Of a stretch of 64,000 bases of DNA, positions 1 through 14,200 are shown one piece after another (the stretch's first letter is position 1; every line of letters starts with the position of its first letter). The notes beneath the pieces are model-generated. The model did not search any database. It worked only from the letters and a program-made list of their open reading frames with translations, and was not told where the DNA came from. The translations under genes and the position numbers were made by a program. Origin of the DNA: Phycomyces blakesleeanus NRRL 1555(-) (taxonomy: Eukaryota > Mucoromycota > Mucoromycetes > Mucorales > Phycomycetaceae); assembly GCF_001638985.1 (NCBI RefSeq), contig NW_017265159.1:485113-549112 (forward strand), in the 5' to 3' direction.

Positions 1-315
1 TAATAGCCATATTGAAATAATCGTAGGCCGACGGGCCACACAATTAAGCTTTTATTTTAATAAAACTGGCTTAGATTATGGGAATCATTTGGTAAATGAT
101 GTCATGTAACAAAGTACAGTAAATAGCCTTGGGCTGTCAGCGTATGTGCGTATGTGTGTGTGTGTGTGTATATATATTTTAAAAATAAAAAATTTTAAAA
201 AACAAAATGAGAGAAAGAAAAATATATATAAAGCACAATATTTTAGATGAATTTTGGATTATAATTATCAACCTTTTCTTTCACAAACACAAACACACAA
301 TATCCAAAACAAAAA
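1..315. other. 5' flank of the first small gene
   Basis: No gene is visible. The stretch holds a short TG dinucleotide run near 153-168 followed by AT-rich sequence. It ends in an A/C-rich leader (CAAACACAAACACACAA type) directly before the ATG at 316, as is common for fungal 5' UTRs. Confidence 0.6.
222..232 (+). promoter_or_regulatory. TATA-like element for the 316-561 gene
   Basis: ATATATATAAA lies about 85-95 bp upstream of the ATG at 316, a spacing like that of the other genes in the window. AT-rich background makes chance matches common, so this is only supportive. Confidence 0.35.
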
Positions 316-561
316 ATGCCTTCCATGACTAACAACACTACTGCTGCTACATCCAAAGTTCGCATGAGCTCTTTCAACCAGCCAAGAAGCGATCGCTCAG
401 GTGTCTCCAGAGAAGAACTTTTGAAAATGGCCAAAGCCGAGTACTCCCGCCAATTGACCAGATACACTGAAAAACAGTTGAGAAGACGCATCTCTACCGA
501 ACACAGATCCCACAGCCATTGTTCCCAGCCAGCAACTGAACAACGTAGCGCTGCCTGTTAA
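316..561 (+). CDS. small basic hypothetical protein, 81 aa
   Basis: Single-exon ORF from ATG 316 to TAA 559-561. I do not recognise the family. The protein is hydrophilic, Ser/Thr/Arg-rich, with no signal peptide or membrane segment. A possible amphipathic helix lies in the middle (residues ~30-60: VSREELLKMAKAEYSRQL followed by an EKQLRRR basic patch), and the tail is His/Ser-rich and ends in Cys. Support for a real gene: its GC is clearly higher than the flanks, a TATA-like element sits ~90 bp upstream, the leader is A/C-rich, and T-rich sequence follows the stop. An antisense ORF in the same place looks like a shadow. It could be a small regulatory or stress protein, but nothing in the sequence decides this. 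Confidence 0.55.
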   Translation: MPSMTNNTTAATSKVRMSSFNQPRSDRSGVSREELLKMAKAEYSRQLTRYTEKQLRRRISTEHRSHSHCSQPATEQRSAAC

Positions 562-3500
562 GAAAAAGAAGAACAAGAACAAGATGATATAGTGATATAT
601 ATATATACATATGTATTACTAGCTTTCTCATATGTCGTAATTTTTATTCTTTATCCTTGTCTTTTTTTTTTCCTTTTTTTACTGTATACCCTTTTCTTTA
701 TTCTTTACTTGTAAATACCAACTCTAGTTCTTTATTCTTGTACATTCCTCAAGGGCTAGTTTCTATAAGATAAAGAAGAGGATAGTGATAACAATAATAA
801 AAATAAAAAAACAAGTGCAAAAATTGTACAAAATCTACAAACAAAGTATGCTTCTTTATGGTCATTAAGAGAGAAAAAAAGAGGGAGATAAAGGAACAAG
901 TGTAAACATAAATTAAATAGACGCGTGTGTTTTGTTTTGAAAAGTGTACATATTAATACATGTGCTTCACTTATATAACTTGTCTTAATAATATTTGTTG
1001 ATACTGATATGATCACATACAATTCAAAATATATACTTACCAGCTAAAACAAGTATGCAAATATATATCAATACAGTACAGAAACAAAAGACCCTTTTTA
1101 ATCAATTCACTTGGTTGCTTCAAATTCAAATTAACTGACGCGTTGAGGTTATGAGCATATTTGCGAGGGTGTGAGTTTCCCATCGAGTTACTATAAGAAA
1201 TACCTTTCTTTTTTAGCATGGAAAAATTTTATCAAATGTATATTCATATGATATTAACAAAATATAGTCTGATATTTCCTTTTCTCTCTCTCTCTCTCTT
1301 TTTTTTTAGACTCATAAAATATTTTTTATATATGCATTTATACGTATATAATAAAGAAATGTACCTAAACTTTTGAGCATCTTATTCAATAAGAACGAAT
1401 CATTTGGTTGCTCTTTATTTCGTGTATATTCTCCTACTAACATGTTCTTATGGCTTCTAAAGCTTCGATTAACTAAAATAAAAAAAGAAAGACTTTATTT
1501 TAGCAGCCTGTGTACTGTGTAAAAATATTTTAGAGCGACCAAATGACGACAAATAAGAGAAGGGTATCAATAGACCACTTACAAAAGGGAGAATATCCCC
1601 TTATAACGGACTAAATCTAGCCTCTTCTCGATATTATAGCTTATTCTATTATACAATAAACATACCAATCAATTGGTCAATTGAACATATATAAATATAT
1701 AATTAAATTCTGTAAGATAGACAATAGATTAAGATACGTCATATTTCAATGTAATTATCATTATTTTATATTATATTATATTTTAACTCAAATCCACATA
1801 TATATGCAAAAACATACACTTACACTACTAACGTCACTTACTAGCCTGGTTTAGCTTAATACATAGACAGAGTTTATCATTCAAGTAAAGACAACAAGGC
1901 GATTTGTTTATCGTATAGTCTGATCGCACGCATGCCGTATGCTTCGGTCTCTTTCTCCTGCTTTCTAATCACCTGTTCCAACTATCAAATATCTACAAGA
2001 GACCATTCTGAAAATAGAGTAATCTTTATCATGTTTTTTGAACTGTAAGAAAATAAACCTACACTAGCATTATGTGGCTGATTTATGAATACTATATATA
2101 AATTCGTGCATGTGTGTTTTTTTCTTTAAGTAATCATAAGCTTATAATAAAATATAGAGTATCTGTTTTATTAATGGTTTCCTACTCTATTTAGTGATTA
2201 GTTTATTTTATTTTACTTTACTTTATAAAAAAAATACTATAGTAGATATTTCTATATCATAGAATACTATTGATAATAAAATATTACCAAAGGATTACAC
2301 CACACTGGTCTTCTGACAGAATTTACAATGATTTCAAACTCTTGTCTTTTTTTTTTGTTAATAAGAATAAAGAAAACACCAATCATCTCAGCTGTAAATA
2401 ATTCACTAACGTTAAATCTCTTTCCAATGAAATTTACGTTATATATATGTTTGACTAAAGTAGATGTTTTCTGCCCAAGAACTCGGTAAGCTTATCGGTG
2501 ATATATAATATATATTGCGACAAAGAATATACTATAACTCTCTTTATATATATTTTATGTGTATGTGTGTGCCACAAAAGATTGGGTGAGATAACAAAAG
2601 GTTTGACAGTAGAGCTGTAAGAAGGGGATTGAATAATAACAACACTAATAAAAACAAATACTCTCACACACTTACATTGAAACTTACATTTTACGCCAAC
2701 ATTCACACTCACACTCGCAACTGGGGCACATACATCAAATGAGCTAAAAAAGAAAAGAAAAGAAAAATCACCCAACTTGCAAAATAAATCAATACAAGAC
2801 AATCATCAGAAAACATTTACGTCAATCGAGACTTCCTTATTTTTGTTTTTTTGCTTGTGTAAGATATTCAGTCAGATCGATCTTGGTCTCTGGTATTCTA
2901 GATTGTGAAAAATATAATCTAACAGAAAATAAGGTAGAACCATAAATTGTGCATTTGTTTCGCAAGTTTCTTTTACTGGTAAGATTAGATTTTTCATATG
3001 TTGAATTTAAATATATATATATATAATTTCAAGGTACCAAGTAGATATGTTTCACTACCCAAAAGAAAAAGACAGAAATTCAGGACACAGTTCTTTATTG
3101 ATTCATTAATTATTGCTAAAATAATGACAGGTTATTTGACATAAGATTTTCTTGGTACAAAGAATACTGACATATAGTTATTTGTATGTATCTCACTGGT
3201 TTATTTTTAAGTAATTTCTACTATTATAACTTAAAACTTAATACTCTGTAATATTACTACACAAGAAAATAGCTAGAGTAATTTTTTAGCTATAATAATC
3301 TGATAGGATTCTTCTATCTTTCTTGTACTCGGTGGATTATGAAATTAGCATAATTTCTCTCAAAATAACCCAATGAAAACATGTATGCACCAAAAAGAAA
3401 TTCATGCTATTTTGGGCAAGAGAATAATCGGGTTAGTTTACCAAACTCTCCCCACTTGTGGATGTAATGGCGGAGCCAAGGTGGGTAGGCAGCTTAGAGT

Positions 3501-5779
3501 ACTCGTGCTGTACACTATAAAAAAGTCATTATTTATTCTCAGATCACATCCATACACTACGCTTTAAAATTCCGATTGATCTACTAAAACTCTAATTACA
3601 TTATATCGCAGCACCTAAAAAATTGAGAAATATTTATGAAGCCATTGCGGCTCTGTCAAACAGCGGTTTTACCTCAAGACATACATAAGAATTATATTTG
3701 TATATTTTATGACATTTTGATTGTATCGGACCACAAATTGTGGCCTTGTTCCAGGCGTGGAATAATCATATCTGGTCCCTAAGGATACAAAATATTCGTA
3801 TCAATATTTTCTTTTGTGCTTTAAAAAAAACAAGGTTGTTTGGAATTACTTACCAGTCGGTGCTTTTAGACTTTGGTAATATGAGTAGGTAAAAGAAATA
3901 CAATGGCATGATACGCATAAGAAGGCTAATAAATAGTGAAATATCCAACAACCTGGGGGATTAGAGAAGCACACCGTGCCCAGACAAGTAGTCGCAACTA
4001 ATTAGTCCGGTTAGATAGAAACTTTGCCCTCGTAAGACTGCTGAATATTGTATGCTGTGTGCATAGAGAAACAGAAGCTTCGCAAGCCACATGAACCACT
4101 GGTGTGGTAAGCAAGTAGATTTTCTGTGCTACACAACCTAATTTATGAGTTTATATTTTATATTTTTTATATGTATATCTGATCGTTTATCAAACATCCG
4201 AGTACTTGGACTTTCTGTACACAGGCTTGAATTTTATCTATTTATTATATCATCTGTATGTTGTAGCCCTAGACATGGCAGCTTTTATTTTTTTCTATTA
4301 AGATTTTGGAGAGGGAAATATTAAAGAACCAATAGATAATAGAGAAGAGTAAGGTATTTCTTTCTTTCTTTCTTGCTCATATTCTATCATTGTATTTGTT
4401 CTCTGCTCTTTATTCTTTGTATAACTTTATTGTCTAGTTTGGATCGTACAGAGCACAAGAGTAATTAAGAGCTCTATACATATACAGATACTCCACCTAA
4501 GATCCGCAAAAACTGCATTCTCAACTGCACCTAGACAGAAAAAAAGTATTCTCTTATTTATATGTATATACTATGTTTTATGGAAGAAAAATAATAATAT
4601 TCGTTTGGTAAGTAAGAATTCAATCACAATAAATAGCAAATAAAAAGAAATCACAGGCTTTTCTACAGTCTATGCCGTACAAAAGTCTAATAAAAGAAAT
4701 ATAATTGCTATTTATATAAAGCATACCAAGCCTCGGTATTCATCCTATAACCTTTTACGTTATATTTTGTTTTCTTGGTAGCTATTACTTGGAATGTCAA
4801 TCAAATTCTCAAAATTTAATCTTTATTCAACCTCGAAAAAGAAAGCACCCAATAGTTCTATACTCCTTCTAAAGCCGAACTTTCTTCTTCTTCTTCTTAA
4901 ATCTAGTATATATATATATATGTATGTATTCATGTATTACCAAATATACTGTGGTCATATTCGTGATTTTAATTATTTGTAAAGTAAGTCTTTAGTTGTA
5001 CAATACTACGTACATTTTTAGCTTTATTGAGATCATCCATGTTACTACCAATGAAATTCAATGCGAACGTGCGTGTGTGTGTGTGTGTGTGCCTGTGGCT
5101 AATCATGTATATAAAATTACATTACATTAAAGTACATTTAAATACACATACACACACGTCTCTTTTGCAGCAAGCTCTATTTATTTGTACTTTACACATC
5201 TATTTCTTGACACAAAATTAATAATTGGATTGAATTAAAAGCTACATTGATAATGTGTATATAAGAAATGTAAGTATAATACCATTGAATGCTAGAAAGC
5301 AAGAGAATATTGCAGATTGATAATTTGGTAATTCTTTATTAGATTTCTCGGATCTGTACCATGTTTCATCGATTACATTTTTTTCTTTATGTAGATCATC
5401 CCGAAAAATTATATTTCCAATAAGTTGTACAATATCTAGTTTAAGCCATTACATTAAACCATGCTTTCTCTATCCTTCACACACGCACATGTATATAAAT
5501 ATATATCTTGTATCGTGCACTAGACACATGATTTAAATCACAATATTCACGCAGTCTCTTTATAATATTTACTCATATGTGACTAAGTATTACACTACCT
5601 GTATTCACAGATCAAATCTAGGCTTACCGACAAATTCTATCTATATATCTAGTTTTATTTTGGCTTTGATTTTAATTGAATAATAAAAATATTTTTCTCT
5701 CTTTTTGTATAGACCCTCTTTATCTGATACTTCTTTAATTTTCTCTCTCTCTTTATCTAAATTTTGTGAGCTTTCAAGT
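562..5779. other. gene-free AT-rich stretch
   Basis: No convincing coding sequence. It holds poly-T/CT tracts (about 1281-1309), GT/TG runs (about 5071-5090), many TA-rich tracts and slightly less AT-rich patches at ~3430-3520 and ~3950-4140 with no recognisable homology. A short palindrome CCACAAATTGTGG sits at ~3731-3743. The last 80 bases before 5780 form a pyrimidine-rich CT leader for the kelch gene. Confidence 0.55.
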
Positions 5780-8700
5780 ATGGCTTCTGTTCATCTAATG
5801 AACAAACGTCACATAGTCGTCCGTGCTTTATTATTCTTTTTCCTTTTCTTGTTTACACCTGTGGAGTCAAGCTACCTTATACCATCAAAGTACATTAAAC
5901 TAGTAAACAACAGATATGCAACTGCCAGTTTTGTGCGTAACAATGCTTTGTACACCTATGGAGGAGAGTCATCGCTATTCAACACCTCTAGTTTCTTTAC
6001 TTCCATGTCACTATCCCCAAAAGACAAAAGCTTGATAATCGAAACCGTACCACAGTCTAAGCCAGGTCCATCCTGTAGCTACTCTGCCGCCGTTCTCTTG
6101 GATGACAACCAGACTGTAATTTTGTTTGTCGGACAGGCTTTTAACTTATCTGCAAACAGTAGCATGCCAATCTATACCTACAGCTTCTTGGACCCAAATC
6201 CGATGTGGAAAGAAATCAAGCCGGTCGGTAATGCATTGTGGCCTGATATACGGATTGGTTTTAGTGCCACTCTGGCCCCCAATGGAAAGATCTATGTGTT
6301 TGGCGGTGTACGCATAGACACAATCTCACCAGCAATGCCGTTCTTTTCCTTTGATCCCAGGACACACCAAATAGAAATACCTAGCTCCCCTGGAGACGTG
6401 CAATTATATGGTCACACAGGAACAATGCTTCCGTAAGAATATATTGTATTTTACTTTAACTGGGGGTGTTTTTATTCAACTATATATATATAGGTCTGGG
6501 GAGCTTGTGCTTTCTATTGGATATCGTAGGACTACTTCTACAGTCGAAGGATACTTTCTAGGAAACCAATTTGTTATTGTCTATAACACCAACAACGACA
6601 CATGGGCAAAGATCAGGCTTACCTCAGAGACTGATGAATTACGGATGGAGGGAAATTCTGTACTTGGTAAGTCCTTGGCCTTTACAACAACAAGACGTTC
6701 TCGAACATATAATAGTCTCACATACATATATATATATGTGTGTGTGTGTGTATGTCTTTATCATATATAATTACTCAATTATGGTCATTTTAATTCTTAT
6801 CCAGGTCCTGATCAAAAGACAATATTTACATTTGGAGGTAAATGATATATATATATATATATAAAGAGCCTTTAGCATGTATTGTCCGATAGAATATAAT
6901 AATGTTTTACTTACATACATACTTCTTTTTTTTCGGTAAAATAAATAAAAAGGTTCTGGATATTCCGGTTCACCAAACATGACAATTTTCAATACCATTG
7001 TTTTATTGGACACATCCACTTGGACAACCTCATTGGCATCTACTAGAGGAGCACTTCCTGTTCCACGTTCCTTGTGTTCTTTAGGATTTATAGCTGATGA
7101 TCTTTTAATGATCTCATATGGTAAGAAATGTATATATATATATATATATATATCATATTAGTCTTGTTATTTTAGATCATTTATATATCTTTACTCAAAA
7201 TCATCTCGTACCTTCTTTTTTTTTAGGAATTGTATTTGGAATTACTAGTGATATTGTTAATGTCCTTCAAATCGAAACAAAAAAGACTAAGGATTATCTA
7301 TGGCTGATAGATTCATCAGACATCATCAATTATATACACCCAGATGACCAAGACCGCTTTGGATTGAGTGGTCGTGCTATTGCAGGAATTGTAGTTGGTG
7401 TCTTGGCATTTGTCATTATTGTTACTCTTTTGTTCAAAAGACCTAGGAAATTTGTGTCTACTGTTCTGTTAATTTCTACTAGGCGTACTTTATGGAACAA
7501 AAGGTAAGCACAAATATATGTATATAACTTTATTTTACTCGACATGATCCACACTATTAACTATCGCTTACCAATTATTATATTACTATATAGATTAGGT
7601 GAACCTATTTGGACTGAATTGTGTAGACTTGGATGCCGAGTCATTCTACTTTTAATTTTTGCACTATTCATGGTTTATTTGATCTGGCAAGTTATGACAA
7701 GCGGGATATCAACCATCGAGATCCATGAATATTCTTCTATTGTTCAATCCCCTGGTAAGTCTTTCTTGATATTATATAAACATAATAATTACCCTTTTAC
7801 TTTTACTATAATTTATTAATTATTTTATTTATTAATTAAAAATAAAACATATCAATAATAGATATACGGATATGTCTTGATGGATGGGATGGAAGTGACA
7901 CATTTGATATTTATAATATTCGTTACAGTTGTATAACTGACAGTGGCTATATATGTGATGAGTATGTAACGCTCCTAGATATGGAGATCCATCAGCCTCG
8001 CTTCTCGTACGAGGGATCAGCCAAGGTGTGCATCTTGTTCTCTCCACCAGAAGAATTTGGACTTTCCCCTACCCGTGATGGAGACAGCAAAGGAACGAGA
8101 TTTGCGATATCCTTGGTTACCCAGATAAATTTCACAAGCGGGTTCTATGCTACGGTCTATCCACCCAAGATGAATCCCAACAATGTTCTCTATAACATCA
8201 CTACCACTAATAATCAAACCCAACTCTTGACCGAAGATGCGATAAATGAATGGATAATCAATGATTCTGGAACCGTGCGGGACTCGAACACTTATTTTAT
8301 ACCTGCTGGTGTGTCGAGTACGGTCGAGTACCAGATTCAGGATCATCAGTATCTGCAGCCCGCCGGATGGAACAATGTCGGCTTTTTGCCCCTTTTGAAC
8401 CACACTCCTGAGGTTGTGATTAAGTATGGCGAAGGCAATTCAGATAGATTGCTGGACATCGCGGGGTACACGGTCTTGGCAACCCTGGAGGTCTTTCCGA
8501 GCCAGTTTGCTAAAGTGGTCCTGGAAGAAAAAAGAATCTATACACTTCTGGACGCACTCGGTACACTTGGTGGTTTCTTCAGTCTTGGCGCAGCGGCTCA
8601 AATCTGGCTGTTTGGGTTCCGCCCTAGCTCTCCGTGGGGTATAGTCCATCGCTGGTCTGTAGGCTCCATGAGGCGGTCTATCAAACGGAATTTGCGGACA

Positions 8701-9147
8701 CAGTTTGATTCGCTAAATACCAGTGTTCCGTTGGCCACTCCTGTCATTCCTCGGTTCACTGCTTTTAGTCTAGGAAAGGATGTAAATGAGGATGAATATG
8801 AATATGAATATAAATATCAAGAGAAGGAAGAGGAGCTTCGGGCATCAAAAGAAGCTCAGGTACCCTTTATCGAAAATTCAGGTGCAAGTGATGGCGGAAA
8901 CCAAAATTACCGTATGGAACATATGGAAAGAAGAGTCCAACTTTTGGAAAAATTATTTAAATCGTACTATGTTGACGATGAAATCTTTACGGAACTTGAT
9001 CTTGCTATCAAGCAAGACAACCTCGAAAAATATCCAAAGACAGCCGGCGGTGACAGCGGTAACAAAAATGGCACTGGTGGTGGTAATGGTAGTGGTAGTG
9101 GTAATGAACATCTTAATGAAACGTTCAAAGGCGGCTATGAAAACTAA
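5780..9147 (+). CDS. kelch/galactose-oxidase-like propeller membrane protein with three TM segments and second ectodomain
   Basis: Seven exons: 5780-6432, 6494-6666, 6805-6837 (33 nt), 6953-7120, 7227-7503, 7594-7754, 7862-9147. The joined frame is open and gives 916 aa. The start at 5780 is the first ATG and opens a signal peptide (basic residues, then ALLFFFLFLF, then VESS). Kelch-type blades follow to about residue 385 (TYGGESS, KIYVFGG, TIFTFGG). TM1 is ~393-412, TM2 ~451-469. A second ectodomain (~475-715) carries N-glycosylation sites such as NFTS and NITT. TM3 (~717-740) is GGFFSLGAAAQIWLFGF followed by PSSPWG. The cytosolic tail has an acidic DEYEYEYEYK stretch, a coiled-coil-like helix (~841-875) and a Gly/Asn-rich end. 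Kelch propellers bind proteins or glycans. A surface receptor or scaffold is my inference; no ligand or enzyme residues are evident. Confidence 0.85.
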
Positions 9148-9162
9148 AACTAAAACTAAAAG

Positions 9163-9203
9163 TATAAATATAAATATAAATATAAATATAAATATAAATA
9201 TAT
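9163..9203 (+). repeat. AAATAT-type short tandem repeat
   Basis: About six copies of a TATAAA hexamer lie immediately downstream of the kelch-gene stop codon, probably in its 3' UTR or poly(A) region. Confidence 0.85.
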
Positions 9204-11210
9204 ATGTATATTTCTTATTAAAGCTTATTTTACTTAATAAAGATATAATGTTGTTGTTTTTTTTACTTCTTCTTTTAAGGTTTTTCTTTCTCTTTTCTCT
9301 TTAGAATATAATAAAATAAAATTCCAAGAATCTTGGTTGTTAAGTTGAAAAAAAAAAAGCATGTATATAGATAGATTGATCTACTATGTAAATTTTGATT
9401 ATTTCCACTGAGTTTCGAGTATTTGGGTTTGTGTATATAATTTTATAATACTTTTTTTTTTTAAAAAAATCTCCATGACAACACTAACAAAGAAAAATTG
9501 AAACAAAGTGTATTTCTCAATTTGCCTTTTTTTTTTACATATATATATGATTTTTTAGGTTTTGATGAAAAATCAAGGTACTTTTTGTTTTGTTATTTTT
9601 CTCAAACAAAATTATTTATTATTATCTGTATAAAAGATAAAATATGTTTATGATATTTATTGATTCATTATTTCTTTCATGTTTTGTTCAGTTTATATGC
9701 TTTCATTTTTTTTTAACTTTATTTTTTTGTATGGGTATTATTTTAACCAATCAGAAAAAGAGATATATATATATATAAATATACAAAGAATTGTATTTAA
9801 TCTGTTGCTAGACTGGGATTAAATAATTTACCGCATGTGGGGATCGCACGGTGCTTTTTCATTTTGTGTGTGTGTCTGTTGTTTGGAAATCAGCCTGTGG
9901 ATCCAAACACAGGCAGGTAAGGAATTCAATACAGGGTTATTTCTCCAATTCTTATTTATTTATTTTTGTTTAGTTTGATGTGTGCATTGTCTAATAAGAC
10001 AAAATCTTATAACACAAAGCATAAAATTTTCAAATCTTATATAAATAAATAAATTACCCACAGTGGAAAGACTGTAAAAACTGAAATATTTGAACCTTCA
10101 TAGGATGTGGAGTGACAAGAATCACACACTTATTCCCAGTTTTACTTTTTTTTTCTTGATGTGAAAGTAGTTGAGGTTGAATGTTCCCATTAATTCGGGT
10201 TAAAATACGACAGGAGGGGAAGGGGGATTTTTTTTTCCCTTTCTTCTTTTGGTTTACATGTGTTCAACTTGGACATCTTTATTTTTTTAAAAAAAAATTA
10301 CGCTTGGAAAACTACAGATATACTGTATTTTATTTTATTGTAAAGCATAACATTCAAGACGTATACGGCTTGGAAATATGGAGCGAAAGCGAGAGCGAAA
10401 AAGAATCCAAGTACTATGGATTTTTTTTTCTTTTTTTTTAATGTTACAATATATTAAGCTTAATTTTCTTTCTTTTTTTAAAAAAAAAATTAGATTTAAT
10501 ACAAATTTACGTTATACGTTGTATTATGAGCCAAGATCTCATTTTCTTTTCTTTTATAAACAAAAGATAGTAATAGTAAATTTTGAAGCGTAAATCATTC
10601 TAAAGGATTCAAATCTACCATTATTACCATTATTACGACTATTATCATTTTGGGATCAAAATTCACCAAATAAATAAAATAAAAATAAAATTATTACTGA
10701 TCTACGTTGAGAAGATTTTGGTTTAAAAATGGGATAAAAAAAAACAAAAAACAAAAAACAAAAAACAAAAAACAAAGGATAAGAAGAAGGTTTGGATAAT
10801 ATTATGGATATTACTTTGGGTGAGCTTGTGAAGCTGAACGGTAATAGTAAACTGAACTGAACTGAACTGGACTAAGCGGTATTTTTTTTTGACCCTAAAG
10901 AATAATAAGGATAATTATATGGCACAAGCTCATATACACACGCTCCATCTCTCCATATACATATAAACATCATCTTTTCTTTCTCTCTCTCTCTCCACAT
11001 ACACAAAAACCCTGATTAGAGGTCATATGCTCTTGAGAGAAGAATGAAGGGTCAAGTTATTGTCACACAGTTGAGAGGCAGTTGTCTTTATTTGAATTCA
11101 ATAGTAGTAGATACATCATGCTTATTGTCCAGTTTGTTATTGGGACTTGTAGAAAATAAAAGTATATTAAATCAGCTCAATGTAATATAAAATAATTTGT
11201 AGATGTGCTT

Positions 11211-11224
<14 letters not shown>

Positions 11225-11256
<32 letters not shown>
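11225..11256 (+). repeat. 32-nt poly-G homopolymer
   Basis: An uninterrupted run of 32 G follows a TG dinucleotide run. It is exceptional in such an AT-rich region. It could form G-quadruplex structure, or its length could be a sequencing or assembly artefact. Confidence 0.9.
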
Positions 11257-11257
<1 letters not shown>

Positions 11258-14200
11258 TTGGTAAGGTGGCCAGATGGTGAGCGTATGTGTGGGCGTATGT
11301 GTGTGGGTGTGGGTGAGTAGTGTAACCGGGAAATCTACATCAAAGGACAGACTGAATTATACTTGCCTTCTCTGTCCGGCTGTCTGTATATATTTGTGTA
11401 TAAAGACTGTTGGGTTGTAATGGGTTTGATTAGTTTGGATTGGTTTGGGTTTGGTGAGAGTCAGAATGTAATTTGTAATGGTAGCACTTTGTTCTTTCTT
11501 TTTTTGGTTGGTGTAAGTTAACTGATGACCACAAATTATTATTTTTTAAGCTTTTCTTCTTCTTTTATTTTTGAGGCAGAGTGTTGAATGTATCATTATT
11601 AATATGAATTATTATCAATATTATTTTCACAATATAATTTAATGATCTTTAGTAACAAGAGGAACCATTTTTTGCTTCGAATAATTTGTTTGATAATAAT
11701 ACAAAAATAAAACTCAACTGCTCACAAATCTCATAGTATTTTAGAGCCAAGAAGTATAAATAATACATGTCTTTACGAATAAAAAATAAGACATTCAAAA
11801 GGGATTTCCCCAAAGACAGCTCACTTTTGCTGAATTAATAATTGTGTGTACAAAAAATAAATAAATACAAAAAAAAAAAAAAAAAACGCATTAATCTCTA
11901 TGGTATTAAAAAAGGCAATTGTAGGTTTTCCAGTTAAAAAAATAAAAATAAATGTCCAATTGACTATTTTATTGGATCCCTCATCCTCCCCCACCTCAGA
12001 TGATATTCCCTTCCCTCCCGCCGGGAAGATTTGCTGTTACACCTTTGTGAACCTAACACACGTACATTTGATTGGCCGTCTTTTACTATTATACGTTTTA
12101 AAATCCCCCACATACTTTTCCCTTCAAAAGATTTGACCGAGAAAGAAAAAACCAACCCAAAGCAAAGCAAAAATAAAAAGAAAAATTACCCCACCAAGCT
12201 AAAGATATATACACACCCACACACACACAGAAAGAGAGAGAGGGAGAGAGTCAGTGAAAGGGAGATAACGATGTTTTAATATTATATTATATTTGTATAT
12301 GTATGTAACCAATCCGGAGAAAATTGTAGAATGCTTTGGTTGGTTCATAATAGATTTCTATTACTATAGTTATTCCCAAGTTATTTTTACATAGAATTGG
12401 AGTCAAGAAGGACCAAGAACCAAGAACCAAGAAATCACATTATTATTACTATACTCCTATACTACCATGACTATCACTTTTGATGTTAATCTTTTACTAT
12501 CTATTTTGCTGGGACATAGCAAGACACATTGCTCTGTACCAAAAACAATATACAGAATGTGGAATAAAGCCTTTTCTTGTTTCTTTGTTTCTTTTCACTT
12601 CATTTTCTTTCATAAATTGCTTTAATGTGGAGGATTGTGATATAATTTGATTTTTTTTTTGCTTGTGTTATTTTTGGTGTGAATATTAATAATAGTGAAA
12701 AAGTGGAGGTATTTTTTTATTTTTACTATTTTCTCATTTTGGTTACGGGACTGGGCGGAATGAAATAGGCACCCAAAAAAGAAATGGTATGTACAAAGAA
12801 GTTGTATTACAGGGTCACCAAATAACCCTCATATACCACTGGGTGAATTATATTATAAGTGTTTGTCGTCCTTCTTTCTTTTCTTCCCTTGGGAATAGCA
12901 TTTCTTTTTTTGGTATATTGTATGAAAAGGGTCGCTGGCTTCCCGCAAATGATAATTAACTGGAAATAAAAATATATAGTATATAATGATATAGTATAGT
13001 ATACTAAAGGAGTCATTTGGGTGGAGATAAACTGTTACTAAGGATATTCAATTATCATTGGTTGCAAGCCAAGGGTTCACATTGACAGCTTCATTAAGGG
13101 CCGGATTATCGAAGCTGACCTTCCTTTCTGCCTACTCTCCTGTCTTTTAATACCCAATACTGGAGTTAAATAAGACAAAAGGAATCAGCCGTTTTACATG
13201 TAACCTTGGATATTTTTATCCCGCGGAGTGACTATCTTTTTATTACCATTATTGTCTTTTATTTTATTTTATTTCTTAATGGTGCTGCTGCTACTGTTAG
13301 TTGACATCGAGTAGTCTGACTAGTCTGACTAGCCTGCCTATATATCTCTGCTTGTATGTATAGACTACTGGTGGCTATTGAATAAGAGCTATAATTCAGA
13401 AAGCTAATTTGTTTCTCTGTGGTTGTACATTTTCAAGTTCACTTGGTAGCGCTTACAAAAGTTCAATAAAGATTGATACATAAAAATTGCAAGAAAATCT
13501 ATTCAAAGTACACATGCATATGTAAAGATCATACATTTACTATTTAATTAATACGCTGTTAATGACAGTAATAATGTCTTTTTAATAAAATCACATCATG
13601 GTCTTTGCTTTTAAAATTGCTCAATGTCAATATTCGTCAATTATTTTATTTTATGTTATTAAAAGTACTTCATTTTTTCTTATTGTTGTTCTTGCGATTC
13701 TGTACAGTTTATAGAGGACCAGACTTCTTGTACTTTATGAATTCAATATGACGTGGGTTAGATAGAGACTAAAACAGACGTCTTTAGGTCTCCGAGTATG
13801 GTGGGTGTAACACTAGAGTTGGAATAAGGGACTGGGGACCCTGAGCTAAATGGCCTGACCAGAAAAAATATCTGTTGCCTTGAATTATTATTATTTTTTA
13901 TTCCAAGAAAACCAAAAAAAAAAGGGGGAGACAAATCACCTACCGCTATTTACTGTGTTTCACCGCTTCCCTCAAATTTTCTCATGAAAGAGGAAAATGG
14001 ATTTCAAGTGTTACGAATCAATAAACGAGCTCAAATGCTCAAGATAAAAACATGTGTAAATGACATGTTGTGAAATGAAATGAAATAGAAATAGGAATAG
14101 TAGTATATGCACACACAGCGATACATGCGTGCATGCTTACACCCTTCCATGTATGCATGTACGCAAGCAGAAGAGCCATTCAGCCACTTGGCTATAATTA

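Noticed and set aside
8786..9304. 172-codon ORF in another frame over the end of the kelch gene
   Set aside because: Overlaps the in-frame, conserved last exon and continues into the AAATAT repeat, producing Asn-Ile repeats.
12463..12610. Short ORF from the ATG in CTACCATGACTATC
   Set aside because: About 48 codons with a T-rich, Phe-rich end and no supporting promoter or homology.
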